Source of the DNA: Gammaproteobacteria bacterium
Lineage (GTDB): Bacteria > Pseudomonadota > Gammaproteobacteria > SG8-11
DNA length: 9,995 nt
NCBI GenBank assembly: GCA_016200445.1
Contig: JACQEQ010000388.1
Location: 1 to 9,995, forward strand
Direction of reading: 5' to 3'
Positions within the stretch are counted from its first letter, which is position 1. Each line of letters begins with the position of its first letter. The notes under the pieces were generated by a model. That model searched no databases. It was given only the letters and a program-made list of their open reading frames with translations, and was not told the DNA's origin. The translations under genes and the position numbers were made by a program. Positions 1-5,969 of the stretch are shown here, in pieces.

Positions 1-588
1 CGCAAGATTTTCATTTTCAATGTTGATCGCTGTTTCCACGCTGTTCAAGTGACTCATCTGCCGAGTAATGTTTTCAATCTGCTCGCGCCGTGCGCTATCT
101 AGATAGCTGTAATATGTCAATACGCGTCCAACCCGGGCCGGTTGTTCCTGGTTGAGCAGCATCTTCATATAGTCCTGGCGCCCCACCACATAACCGGTGC
201 GAACTTGTTCTGCCAGTACTTCGCGCTGCCGTCCCAGTGATGATTGTAGCTGACGGCGTTGGTTAATTAATTCTTGTACGCGCTGGGCGTTAAGTGTCGA
301 GTCTTGGCGGATTTTGCGTATTTGCTTGGCAGTTGCGGCGATGTTGCGTTCAATGTCGGTGAGTTGCACGCGCACATCGTGGCGGGTACCGCGCACCGTG
401 TTTAAATCATCGCGCAACAGTTGTATGCGCGTACGCAATTGCTCCAGCTCCTGCGCAGATGGCTTGAGCGCAGCATAGCTCGTAGTCTGTGCTAGGTTCA
501 GTAGCAGCAGAGCAAGTACAGTGCCGCACCAAATTTTCCGTCCCCGGTGTCCGGGATTGAAGCGCGGTGAATGATGCGGCGTGCCCAA
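1..588 (-). CDS. envC: EnvC-like murein hydrolase activator, N-terminal part (cut by window edge)
   Basis: The first 196 residues are visible and the gene continues past position 1. EnvC is a periplasmic protein that activates septal amidases so daughter cells can separate. Its C-terminal LytM/M23 domain lies outside the window. Visible parts are a basic start, a hydrophobic signal segment at about residues 19-33 with possible cleavage after SYA (about 39), and then a long charged coiled coil from about 44. Residues 132-171 hold the EnvC hallmark: a GR-rich stretch with LLNQ, RVGRVL and YYSYL, ending in SARREQI. No ATG or GTG is available: the frame is closed by TAA at 601-603, so TTG at 586-588 is the only usual start. 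It lies 1 nt after the gpmI stop, which implies translational coupling, and no good ribosome site is seen. gpmI-envC adjacency is classical. Identity is fairly sure; the start is less so. Confidence 0.85.
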   Translation of the reverse strand, partial: MGTPHHSPRFNPGHRGRKIWCGTVLALLLLNLAQTTSYAALKPSAQELEQLRTRIQLLRDDLNTVRGTRHDVRVQLTDIERNIAATAKQIRKIRQDSTLNAQRVQELINQRRQLQSSLGRQREVLAEQVRTGYVVGRQDYMKMLLNQEQPARVGRVLTYYSYLDSARREQIENITRQMSHLNSVETAINIENENLA

Positions 589-589
589 G

Positions 590-2134
590 TCAGACCAAGG
601 TTACAAGCATGTCGCCGTCCATCTGCGGCGGCCGTTCGATGCCCATCAAATACAACATCGTAGGAGCAACGTCGGAGAGTGCGCCGACAGGCGCAGTGAC
701 AGCCGGCCGGCCAATGTAGATAAACGGCACTGGATTGAAGGTATGCGCGGTATGTGCCTGGCCGGTAGTTTCGTTGCGCAATAGTTCGGCATTACCATGG
801 TCGGCGGTGATCAATAATTCGCCGCCGCGCTGGCGTGTCGCCTCGACCACGCGGCCCAAGCATAGGTCGATGGTCTCAATCGCTTTGACAGTAGCGGTGT
901 AGTTGCCAGTATGGCCGACCATGTCGGGGTTGGCGTAATTACAGATAATCACATCGTAGGCATCGCTATTTATAGCTTCGACCAATTTGTCGGTCAGTTG
1001 CACAGCGTTCATTTCCGGTTGCAAATCGTAGGTTGCAACTTTAGGTGACGGCACCAGAATACGATCTTCTCCCGGAAACGGCGTCTCGACGCCACCGTTA
1101 AAGAAAAATGTCACGTGCGCGTACTTTTCGGTTTCGGCAATACGTAGCTGGCGCAAACCTAAATTAGACAGGTATTCGCCAAACACATTTTCAATACGCT
1201 CTGACGGGTAGGCGACCGGTACTGCGAAGTCTTCGCTGTACGAAGTTAGAGTGACGAACGCGCCCAGCTTCGGCCGGGCATGGCGTTGAAAGCCGGAAAA
1301 GTCAGGTTCAATAAATGCCCGTGTAAGTTGCCTTGCGCGGTCCGAACGGTAATTCATGAACACCACTACGTCGCCATCCTGCACGCGAACTCGTTGCTGG
1401 CCCTCCGGAACAATTGCAGTTGTTTGCATGAATTCGTCGGATTCGCCGCGTGCATACGCCATGTTGACCGCCGTAGCGGCATCGGGTGCGGTGAACGCAG
1501 CGTGCCCTTCAGTAATCAACCGATATGCAGCCTCAGTGCGTGGCCAGCGATGATCGCGATCCATCGCGAAGTAACGACCGATCAGCGACGCAAACCGTGC
1601 GTTGGGAAGGCGCTTAAAAACCGCCTCCATGTTGGCTATCGATTCCAGCGCGCTTTTCGGCGCAGTATCGCGACCGTCGGTGAAGGCATGTAAATAGACT
1701 TGCCGCGCGCCGCGTTTGGCAGCGAGCTCGGCCATGGCAAATAGATGATCTTCATGGCTGTGTACGCCGCCAGTCGACAGCAAGCCCAAGAGATGTACGC
1801 AACTATTATTGCGCTTGGCCAGATCGACTGCTTCAGTCAAGGTGGCGTTGTTGAAGAATGCTCCGGACTTGATGGCTTCACCGACGCGCGTGAATTCCTG
1901 CATTACGATACGTCCGGCACCGAGATTTAAATGTCCAACTTCGGAATTTCCCATTTGATCGGCGGGTAGGCCCACTTCGGCGCCTGAGCCACGGATGAGT
2001 GTATGTGGGAATTCTTTCCATAAGTGGTCCCACACCGGTTTGCGGGCGCCATAAATGGCGTTTGAGTCGGCGGATTCGCTATATCCCCATCCGTCTAAAA
2101 CGATGAGGACCATGGGTCGGGGTCGTTTTGGCAT
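590..2134 (-). CDS. gpmI: 2,3-bisphosphoglycerate-independent phosphoglycerate mutase
   Basis: Cytosolic glycolytic and gluconeogenic enzyme interconverting 3- and 2-phosphoglycerate with two manganese ions and a phosphoserine intermediate. From the ATG at 2134 the protein has 514 residues, the same length as the E. coli enzyme. Family motifs are all present: VLDGWGY near the N-terminus (Asp14), MGNSEVGH with the nucleophile Ser64, GGVHSHEDH (His125), HAFTDGRDT, IGRYFAMDRD, PDMVGHTG, and the metal-binding TADHGNAE followed by AHTAHT. A GTG six bases further out (2140) would add two residues. The ATG is preferred because a GAG-type ribosome site lies about 6 nt before it and because it places the catalytic serine at the standard number. 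It is first in a minus-strand pair with envC and diverges from the ArsR-type gene. No sign of damage. Confidence 0.97.
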   Translation of the reverse strand: MPKRPRPMVLIVLDGWGYSESADSNAIYGARKPVWDHLWKEFPHTLIRGSGAEVGLPADQMGNSEVGHLNLGAGRIVMQEFTRVGEAIKSGAFFNNATLTEAVDLAKRNNSCVHLLGLLSTGGVHSHEDHLFAMAELAAKRGARQVYLHAFTDGRDTAPKSALESIANMEAVFKRLPNARFASLIGRYFAMDRDHRWPRTEAAYRLITEGHAAFTAPDAATAVNMAYARGESDEFMQTTAIVPEGQQRVRVQDGDVVVFMNYRSDRARQLTRAFIEPDFSGFQRHARPKLGAFVTLTSYSEDFAVPVAYPSERIENVFGEYLSNLGLRQLRIAETEKYAHVTFFFNGGVETPFPGEDRILVPSPKVATYDLQPEMNAVQLTDKLVEAINSDAYDVIICNYANPDMVGHTGNYTATVKAIETIDLCLGRVVEATRQRGGELLITADHGNAELLRNETTGQAHTAHTFNPVPFIYIGRPAVTAPVGALSDVAPTMLYLMGIERPPQMDGDMLVTLV

Positions 2135-2140
2135 ACTCAC

Positions 2141-2385
2141 TCTGAATCTATTTAAATGTTAGGCGTTCGGTGTAAACACAATCAAGGTATCGTTCTTGCT
2201 AAGGTTATCGTGCGGCACACTGTTATTTCTTCGTAGTGACCGTTATTGTATATTGCTTTGATGGTGGTCGGAAGATTGTATGCGTGGATCCTCCTCATCA
2301 TGTCGACCTCAACAGGCCACAGATCACAGCGATGATGTTACCTTCGACACCTCACCAAAAATCGTAGCGCAGGGTAAATGAAGCA
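2141..2385. other. Divergent intergenic region between gpmI and the ArsR-type gene
   Basis: This 245-base gap should hold the promoters for both directions. It carries two copies of ATTGTAT at 2245-2251 and 2275-2281, spaced 30 bases apart, which read ATACAAT on the minus strand and resemble -10 boxes for gpmI. A distant CATCAT/ATGATG inverted pair (2296-2301 and 2332-2337) is too far apart to call an operator. No clear plus-strand sigma-70 promoter and no convincing small gene were seen. Confidence 0.5.
2245..2273 (-). promoter_or_regulatory. Candidate promoter for gpmI-envC
   Basis: On the minus strand TTCCGA (2273-2268) and TACAAT (2250-2245) are separated by 17 bases. The -10 box matches five of six consensus positions but the -35 box only three. 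Transcription would begin near 2238, giving a leader of about 100 nt before gpmI. A second TACAAT at 2280-2275 has no credible -35 partner. This is a guess from base pattern only. Confidence 0.25.
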
Positions 2386-2703
2386 ATGAGCACAATGATC
2401 GAAGCGCGCGGCCTAATTACCCACGACGAAGATATCGACCGCGCATCCCGCTCCTTGAAGGCGATGTCGCATCCGTTACGCTTGAAAATTTTATGCACGT
2501 TGGGCGATCAAGAAATCAGCGTGCAGGCCATCGTCGATATGGTGGGGACTTCGCAAAGTAATATTTCGCAACATTTGGCGATCTTGCGCGACAAGGGAAT
2601 TTTGATGTCGCGCAAAGACGCTAATCGAGTGTATTACCGCGTGGGCGATGCGCGTACTTTGCGTTTGATTGAAATGATGCGCGAAGTGTTTTGTAGTTCA
2701 TAA
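2386..2703 (+). CDS. ArsR/SmtB-family repressor, probable persulfide sensor (YgaV/BigR/SqrR type)
   Basis: A 105-residue winged-helix DNA-binding protein. The ArsR core is clear: KAMSHPLRLKIL, a recognition helix TSQSNISQHLAILRDKG at about 55-71, and a wing with RKDANRVYYRV. The CxC-containing metal box of arsenic and cadmium sensors is absent. Instead there is one cysteine in the second core helix (Cys37, in KILCTLG) and one near the C-terminus (Cys103, in EVFCSS). This arrangement, with 66 residues between them, is that of the persulfide-responsive YgaV/BigR/SqrR group, in which the two cysteines bridge through sulfur atoms and release DNA. A rhodanese gene follows after 66 nt on the same strand, which fits such a role. 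The start at 2386 has only a weak ribosome site; ATG at 2395 is an alternative. Family sure; ligand inferred from cysteines and neighbours. Confidence 0.88.
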   Translation: MSTMIEARGLITHDEDIDRASRSLKAMSHPLRLKILCTLGDQEISVQAIVDMVGTSQSNISQHLAILRDKGILMSRKDANRVYYRVGDARTLRLIEMMREVFCSS

Positions 2704-2726
2704 TCTATTCCCGCAGCGTCTTTGCC

Positions 2727-2755
2727 TTGTCATAAGCCCGTCCCAAGAAAATTAT
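2727..2755 (+). promoter_or_regulatory. Candidate promoter for the rhodanese-grx-trx-secB operon
   Basis: TTGTCA (2727-2732, five of six consensus bases) and AATTAT (2750-2755, four of six) are 17 bases apart in the gap after the regulator gene. Transcription would start near 2762, leaving a very short leader before the ATG at 2770. The downstream genes may equally be read through from the regulator promoter. A weak TATC/GATA inverted pair (2753-2756 and 2767-2770) overlaps it and might be part of an operator. Confidence 0.3.
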
Positions 2756-2769
2756 CAGAGAACTAGGAT

Positions 2770-3189
2770 ATGGAGCAGTTGCTTACCTTTGCGGCACAAC
2801 AGTGGTATTTGCTGCTGGCCTTGGTAGTAATTATCGCGATGCTGGTGCATTCGTTTGTCGGCGCAGCGGGTGTCAAGAATATACCGCCCGGCGAAGCGGT
2901 GATATTGATCAACCGGCAAAATGCGGTCGTACTCGACGTGCGCACCGACGACGAATTCAAACAGGGTCACATCATCAATTCGCTTCATATCCCAGTCGGC
3001 TTGCTCGCCAGCCGCATCAAAGAATTGGAACAGCACAAATCACATCCACTGGTTGTTATTTGCCGCACCGGCCAGCGTTCCACGCAGGCCTGTTCGATGC
3101 TTCGTAAACACGGATTTGAATCCCTATACGGCTTGTCGGGTGGGATCGTGGCGTGGCAGAGCGCCAACTTGCCGCTGGCAAAAGGATGA
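2770..3189 (+). CDS. Membrane-anchored rhodanese-like sulfurtransferase (YibN-like)
   Basis: A 139-residue protein with one hydrophobic N-terminal helix (about residues 13-33), then a single rhodanese domain (about 40-137). The domain shows VVLDVRTDDEFKQGHI, HIPVGLL, the active-site loop CRTGQRS with catalytic Cys98, and the closing LSGGIVAWQ. Such proteins bind sulfane sulfur as a persulfide on the loop cysteine and pass it to thiol acceptors. The physiological acceptor here is unknown. The domain probably faces the cytoplasm, since a basic residue and the catalytic domain follow the helix, but topology is not proved. Its place directly before glutaredoxin and secB matches E. coli yibN, whose loop, as I recall, lacks the usual cysteine that is kept here. 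AGG lies just before the ATG at rather short spacing. The stop overlaps a possible grx start in ATGA. Confidence 0.9.
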   Translation: MEQLLTFAAQQWYLLLALVVIIAMLVHSFVGAAGVKNIPPGEAVILINRQNAVVLDVRTDDEFKQGHIINSLHIPVGLLASRIKELEQHKSHPLVVICRTGQRSTQACSMLRKHGFESLYGLSGGIVAWQSANLPLAKG

Positions 3190-3194
3190 ACGCC

Positions 3195-3470
3195 ATGCTG
3201 AAGGGTGACGAGGTTGTAATGTACAGCGGCGAACAATGCGGCTATTGCGTACGGGCGCGGCGCCTGTTAGAAAAAAAAGGCGTGGCGTTTCGTGAGATCA
3301 AGATTGATCGGTCACCTGAGTTGCGCGCTGAGATGGAACGGCTCAGCCAACGGCGCACCATCCCGCAGATTTTTATTCATGGACAACATATCGGCGGCTT
3401 CGACGATATGGCGGCGTTGGACAGTAGCGGTGAGCTTGACAAATTGTTGTCTGTAACACGGCGGACTTAA
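3195..3470 (+). CDS. grxC: Glutaredoxin 3-type dithiol glutaredoxin
   Basis: Small cytosolic thioltransferase that reduces protein-glutathione mixed disulfides using glutathione. The product has about 91 residues. Hallmarks are VVMYSGEQCGYC with the dithiol centre CGYC (the usual form is CPYC), the cis-proline segment TIPQIFI and the glutathione-binding HIGGFDD. Two starts are possible. ATG at 3186 shares ATGA with the rhodanese stop but has no well-placed ribosome site. ATG at 3195 has AAAGGA 8 nt upstream and is preferred; it removes only three residues. The gene lies between rhodanese and thioredoxin genes, so it is likely co-translated with them. The glycine in place of proline in the active site may shift its redox potential, but this is inference. 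Confidence 0.93.
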   Translation: MLKGDEVVMYSGEQCGYCVRARRLLEKKGVAFREIKIDRSPELRAEMERLSQRRTIPQIFIHGQHIGGFDDMAALDSSGELDKLLSVTRRT

Positions 3471-3474
3471 TAAA

Positions 3475-3909
3475 ATGACAGACACCTTACATATTGTTTG
3501 CCCGCACTGCGATGCAACTAATCGCGTTCCATTAGCAAAGCTTACGGCCGGAGGAAAATGCGGTGGTTGCCGTGCGGCGTTATTCGATGGTCATCCATTG
3601 GCGTTGACCTACGCTAATTTTCAGCAACATATCGAGCGTAACGATATACCCGTGCTTGTGGATTTTTGGGCGTCCTGGTGCGGGCCTTGCAAATCAATGG
3701 CGCCCGTATTTGAAAGTGCCGCAGCTCAACTACAGCCGCATGTGCGTTTAGCCAAAGTAGATACCGAGCAAGAATCGGGGCTGGCCTCGCAATATAGTAT
3801 TCGTAGCATACCGACCTTGGTTCTATACCGTCAGGGCAAGGAAGTCGCGCGCATGTCCGGCGCTATGGATCTGGAAAATTTACTAGCCTGGACGCGCCAA
3901 TACCTTTGA
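3475..3909 (+). CDS. trxC: Thioredoxin 2-type protein with N-terminal zinc ribbon
   Basis: A 144-residue cytosolic disulfide reductase. The N-terminal zinc ribbon has two CxxC pairs (Cys9/Cys12 in CPHC and Cys29/Cys32 in CGGC). The thioredoxin fold follows from about residue 43, with WCGPC (Cys69/Cys72), the KVDTE strand and the cis-proline segment SIPTLVLY at about 111-118. This is the layout of E. coli Trx2. In that enzyme the zinc cysteines respond to oxidation, and its gene is under OxyR control; no OxyR site was recognised here. The gene begins 4 nt after the grxC stop and has no strong ribosome site, so translation is probably coupled. Its position between grxC and secB differs from E. 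coli, where trxC is elsewhere. The gene symbol is by domain layout. Confidence 0.93.
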   Translation: MTDTLHIVCPHCDATNRVPLAKLTAGGKCGGCRAALFDGHPLALTYANFQQHIERNDIPVLVDFWASWCGPCKSMAPVFESAAAQLQPHVRLAKVDTEQESGLASQYSIRSIPTLVLYRQGKEVARMSGAMDLENLLAWTRQYL

Positions 3910-3948
3910 TATAGCGCAACCTTAACAATCACGACAGAGTAGGAATTT

Positions 3949-4455
3949 ATGACAACGGAAACTGCAAAACCAAATGGTCAAGACGGGCAACCTATTACCG
4001 AAGCGGCTCGCGAATTCACGATCCAGAAAATCTTTATTAAAGATATTTCATTCGAAACACCCAACTCGCCGGCAATTTTTACCCAGAAATGGGAGCCCAA
4101 CGTCAATCTGGAACTTGGTACTGCGGCGCGTGTGCTTGCGGACGGTGTACATGAAGTCGTGCTGTCACTGACAGTCACCGCCAAGCTGGCCGACAAGACC
4201 GCCTATCTGATCGAAGCGCATCAAGCTGGGATATTTACCATACGCGGTTTCCCCGAACATGAGCTGGCCCCGATGCTGGGCAGCTTCTGCCCGAACATCC
4301 TGTTCCCATTCGCGCGTGAAGCCATCTCCGAGCTTGTCTCCAAAGGGGGGTTTCCTCAACTTATTCTGGCACCTGTAAATTTCGATGCGCTGTTTGCACA
4401 GCATTTACAACGCAGCCACGAACAGGGCCCGCCGGACGTCAGCGCGGTTCACTAG
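3949..4455 (+). CDS. secB: Protein-export chaperone SecB
   Basis: Cytosolic tetrameric chaperone that keeps precursors unfolded and hands them to SecA for translocation. The product has 168 residues against about 155 in E. coli; the extra length is in polar tails at both ends. Core family segments are FTIQKIFIKDISFETPNSP near residue 23, the KWEPNVNLEL strand, the AHQAGIFTIRGF segment, and LGSFCPNILFPFAREAISELV with GGFPQLILAPVNF near the end. The start is supported by TAGGA four to five bases upstream of the ATG. A 39-nt gap separates it from the thioredoxin gene and 10 nt from gpsA. grxC-secB-gpsA is a widespread proteobacterial order, here with a thioredoxin inserted. Confidence 0.97.
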   Translation: MTTETAKPNGQDGQPITEAAREFTIQKIFIKDISFETPNSPAIFTQKWEPNVNLELGTAARVLADGVHEVVLSLTVTAKLADKTAYLIEAHQAGIFTIRGFPEHELAPMLGSFCPNILFPFAREAISELVSKGGFPQLILAPVNFDALFAQHLQRSHEQGPPDVSAVH

Positions 4456-4465
4456 CACTTAAGCC

Positions 4466-5479
4466 ATGACGGAACGTATTGACGCCCCCATCGCGGTTTT
4501 GGGTGCCGGTTCCTGGGGGATGGCGCTGGCGCTGTTGTTGGCGCGTAACGGCAGGCAGGTGTATTTATGGGGTCGCGACAAGACAATAATGCAGGCCACC
4601 GCGCAGCAGCGGCGTAATCCGCGTTACCTTTCCGATCTTAGTTTGCCGGATAGCCTCGAACCCACCGCCGACATTGCTGTTGCAATGAGTGCGGTGCGCG
4701 ACATTTTAGTGACCGTTCCCAGTAGCGCATTCCGTGCCACTTTGCTAAATGTCAAGCCGCTGCTTGCCGCCGATGCGCGCGTGTTATGGGCGACCAAAGG
4801 TCTGGAACAAGGCAGCTACAGATTGTTGCATCAAGTCGTGGCAGAAGTGCTGGGCGATACTATCCCAACCGCAGTGATTTCCGGGCCGAGCTTTGCAAGC
4901 GAGGTGGCCAAGGGCTTGCCGACTGCGGTCACGGTGGCATCGTTAGATGCCGGATTCGCTAACGATATCGTGCGTGCGTTTCACAGCCGTACGTTTCGCG
5001 CCTATACCAGCGATGATGTGATCGGCGTAGAAGCCGGCGGCGCTTTAAAAAACGTGTTAGCAATCGCGGCGGGAATTTCGGATGGCTTAGGTTTTGGTGC
5101 CAACGCGCGTTCAGCGCTGGTTACACGCGGGTTGACCGAAATGATGCGCTTAGGCGTCGCATTAGGCGGGCGCCGTGAAACCTTGATGGGTTTGTCGGGG
5201 TTGGGCGACTTAATTCTTACCTGCACCGATAACCAATCGCGCAACCGGCGCTTAGGTTTGGCCTTGGGTCAAGGCAAGACTTTAGAACAGGCGCTTCGAT
5301 CCATCGATCAGGTGGTTGAAGGCGTGCAGACGGCGCATGAGGTTTACCAGTTAGCACGTCTGCATGGTGTCGACATGCCGATCGCGGATCAGGTTTATGC
5401 CGTGTTATACGCGAACCTGGCGCCGCGTGATGCGGTTAGTTTGTTATTAGAGCGTGCACAGAAGCCCGAAGTGTTTTAA
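4466..5479 (+). CDS. gpsA: Glycerol-3-phosphate dehydrogenase [NAD(P)+]
   Basis: Cytosolic enzyme reducing dihydroxyacetone phosphate to sn-glycerol 3-phosphate, the backbone precursor of phospholipids. The product has 337 residues, typical of the family. The N-terminal Rossmann fold carries GAGSWG (13-18); TKGLE (110-114) and GPSFASEVAKGLPT (140-153) follow. The C-terminal helical domain has GGALKNV with the catalytic lysine at about 195, then GLGFGANARSAL and GLSGLGDLILTC. The start follows secB by 10 nt with only a weak TAAG-type ribosome site. The stop TAA lies within the end of the oppositely oriented trmL, so the two genes overlap by 4 nt. Nothing unusual in the coding sequence. Confidence 0.97.
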   Translation: MTERIDAPIAVLGAGSWGMALALLLARNGRQVYLWGRDKTIMQATAQQRRNPRYLSDLSLPDSLEPTADIAVAMSAVRDILVTVPSSAFRATLLNVKPLLAADARVLWATKGLEQGSYRLLHQVVAEVLGDTIPTAVISGPSFASEVAKGLPTAVTVASLDAGFANDIVRAFHSRTFRAYTSDDVIGVEAGGALKNVLAIAAGISDGLGFGANARSALVTRGLTEMMRLGVALGGRRETLMGLSGLGDLILTCTDNQSRNRRLGLALGQGKTLEQALRSIDQVVEGVQTAHEVYQLARLHGVDMPIADQVYAVLYANLAPRDAVSLLLERAQKPEVF

Positions 5480-5949
5480 CTAGCGTTACTCGCATTTAAA
5501 AAATTATTCTGCCGCCACGCTTCATAAACCATTACCGCTACCGCATTCGATAAGTTCAGGCTGCGCCGATCGGCCAGCATCGGGATGCGTAATATGTGTT
5601 GTGGCGGTAATGCGTCTAACACCGCAGCGGGTAAGCCGCGTGATTCGGGGCCAAATAAAAATGCATCACCAGCGGCAAATTCAACTTCCGTGAACGCGTT
5701 TCTACCTTTGGTCGAGCAAGCGAACATCCGCACCGGCTGAATCGTAGCGGTAAATTCGGCCAGGTTGTTCCATTCACGTAGCGTTGCGAATTCGTGATAG
5801 TCCAGCCCGGCGCGACGCAGTTTGCTATCGTCGAGCTTGAATCCGGCGGGGTGAATGATGTGCAGCCGCGCACCGGTGTTAGCGCACAGGCGTATAATGT
5901 TGCCGGTGTTGGGTGGAATCTCGGGTTCGAATAAAACGACATGAAACAT
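5476..5949 (-). CDS. trmL: tRNA (cytidine/uridine-34 2'-O)-methyltransferase TrmL
   Basis: A 157-residue SPOUT-class enzyme that uses S-adenosylmethionine to methylate the ribose at the wobble position of leucine tRNAs in the cytosol. The three family motifs are present: EIPPNTGNIIRLCANTG near the N-terminus, LFGPESRGLP in the middle, and IPMLADRRSLNLSNAVAVMVYE at the C-terminus, which forms the knotted cofactor site. Length matches E. coli TrmL (YibK). It converges on gpsA with a 4-nt overlap and starts 20 nt from the divergent dihydroorotate dehydrogenase gene. No ribosome site of note precedes its ATG. The promoter must lie in or near the start of the neighbouring gene. secB-gpsA-trmL clustering is common, although the strand varies. 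Confidence 0.95.
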   Translation of the reverse strand: MFHVVLFEPEIPPNTGNIIRLCANTGARLHIIHPAGFKLDDSKLRRAGLDYHEFATLREWNNLAEFTATIQPVRMFACSTKGRNAFTEVEFAAGDAFLFGPESRGLPAAVLDALPPQHILRIPMLADRRSLNLSNAVAVMVYEAWRQNNFLNASNAS

Positions 5950-5969
5950 AGCGTGTTATCGGGTTAATA

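Noticed and set aside
1280..1693. Plus-strand open frames opposite gpmI
   Set aside because: They are shadows of a fully conserved gene and show no family features.
2296..2337. CATCAT/ATGATG pair considered as an ArsR operator
   Set aside because: The half-sites are six bases with about 30 bases between them, too far apart for a single winged-helix dimer site.
5893..5898. Perfect TATAAT upstream of the dihydroorotate dehydrogenase gene
   Set aside because: No -35 match exists at 16-18 bases and there is no extended -10 TG, and it is inside trmL, so chance is likely.
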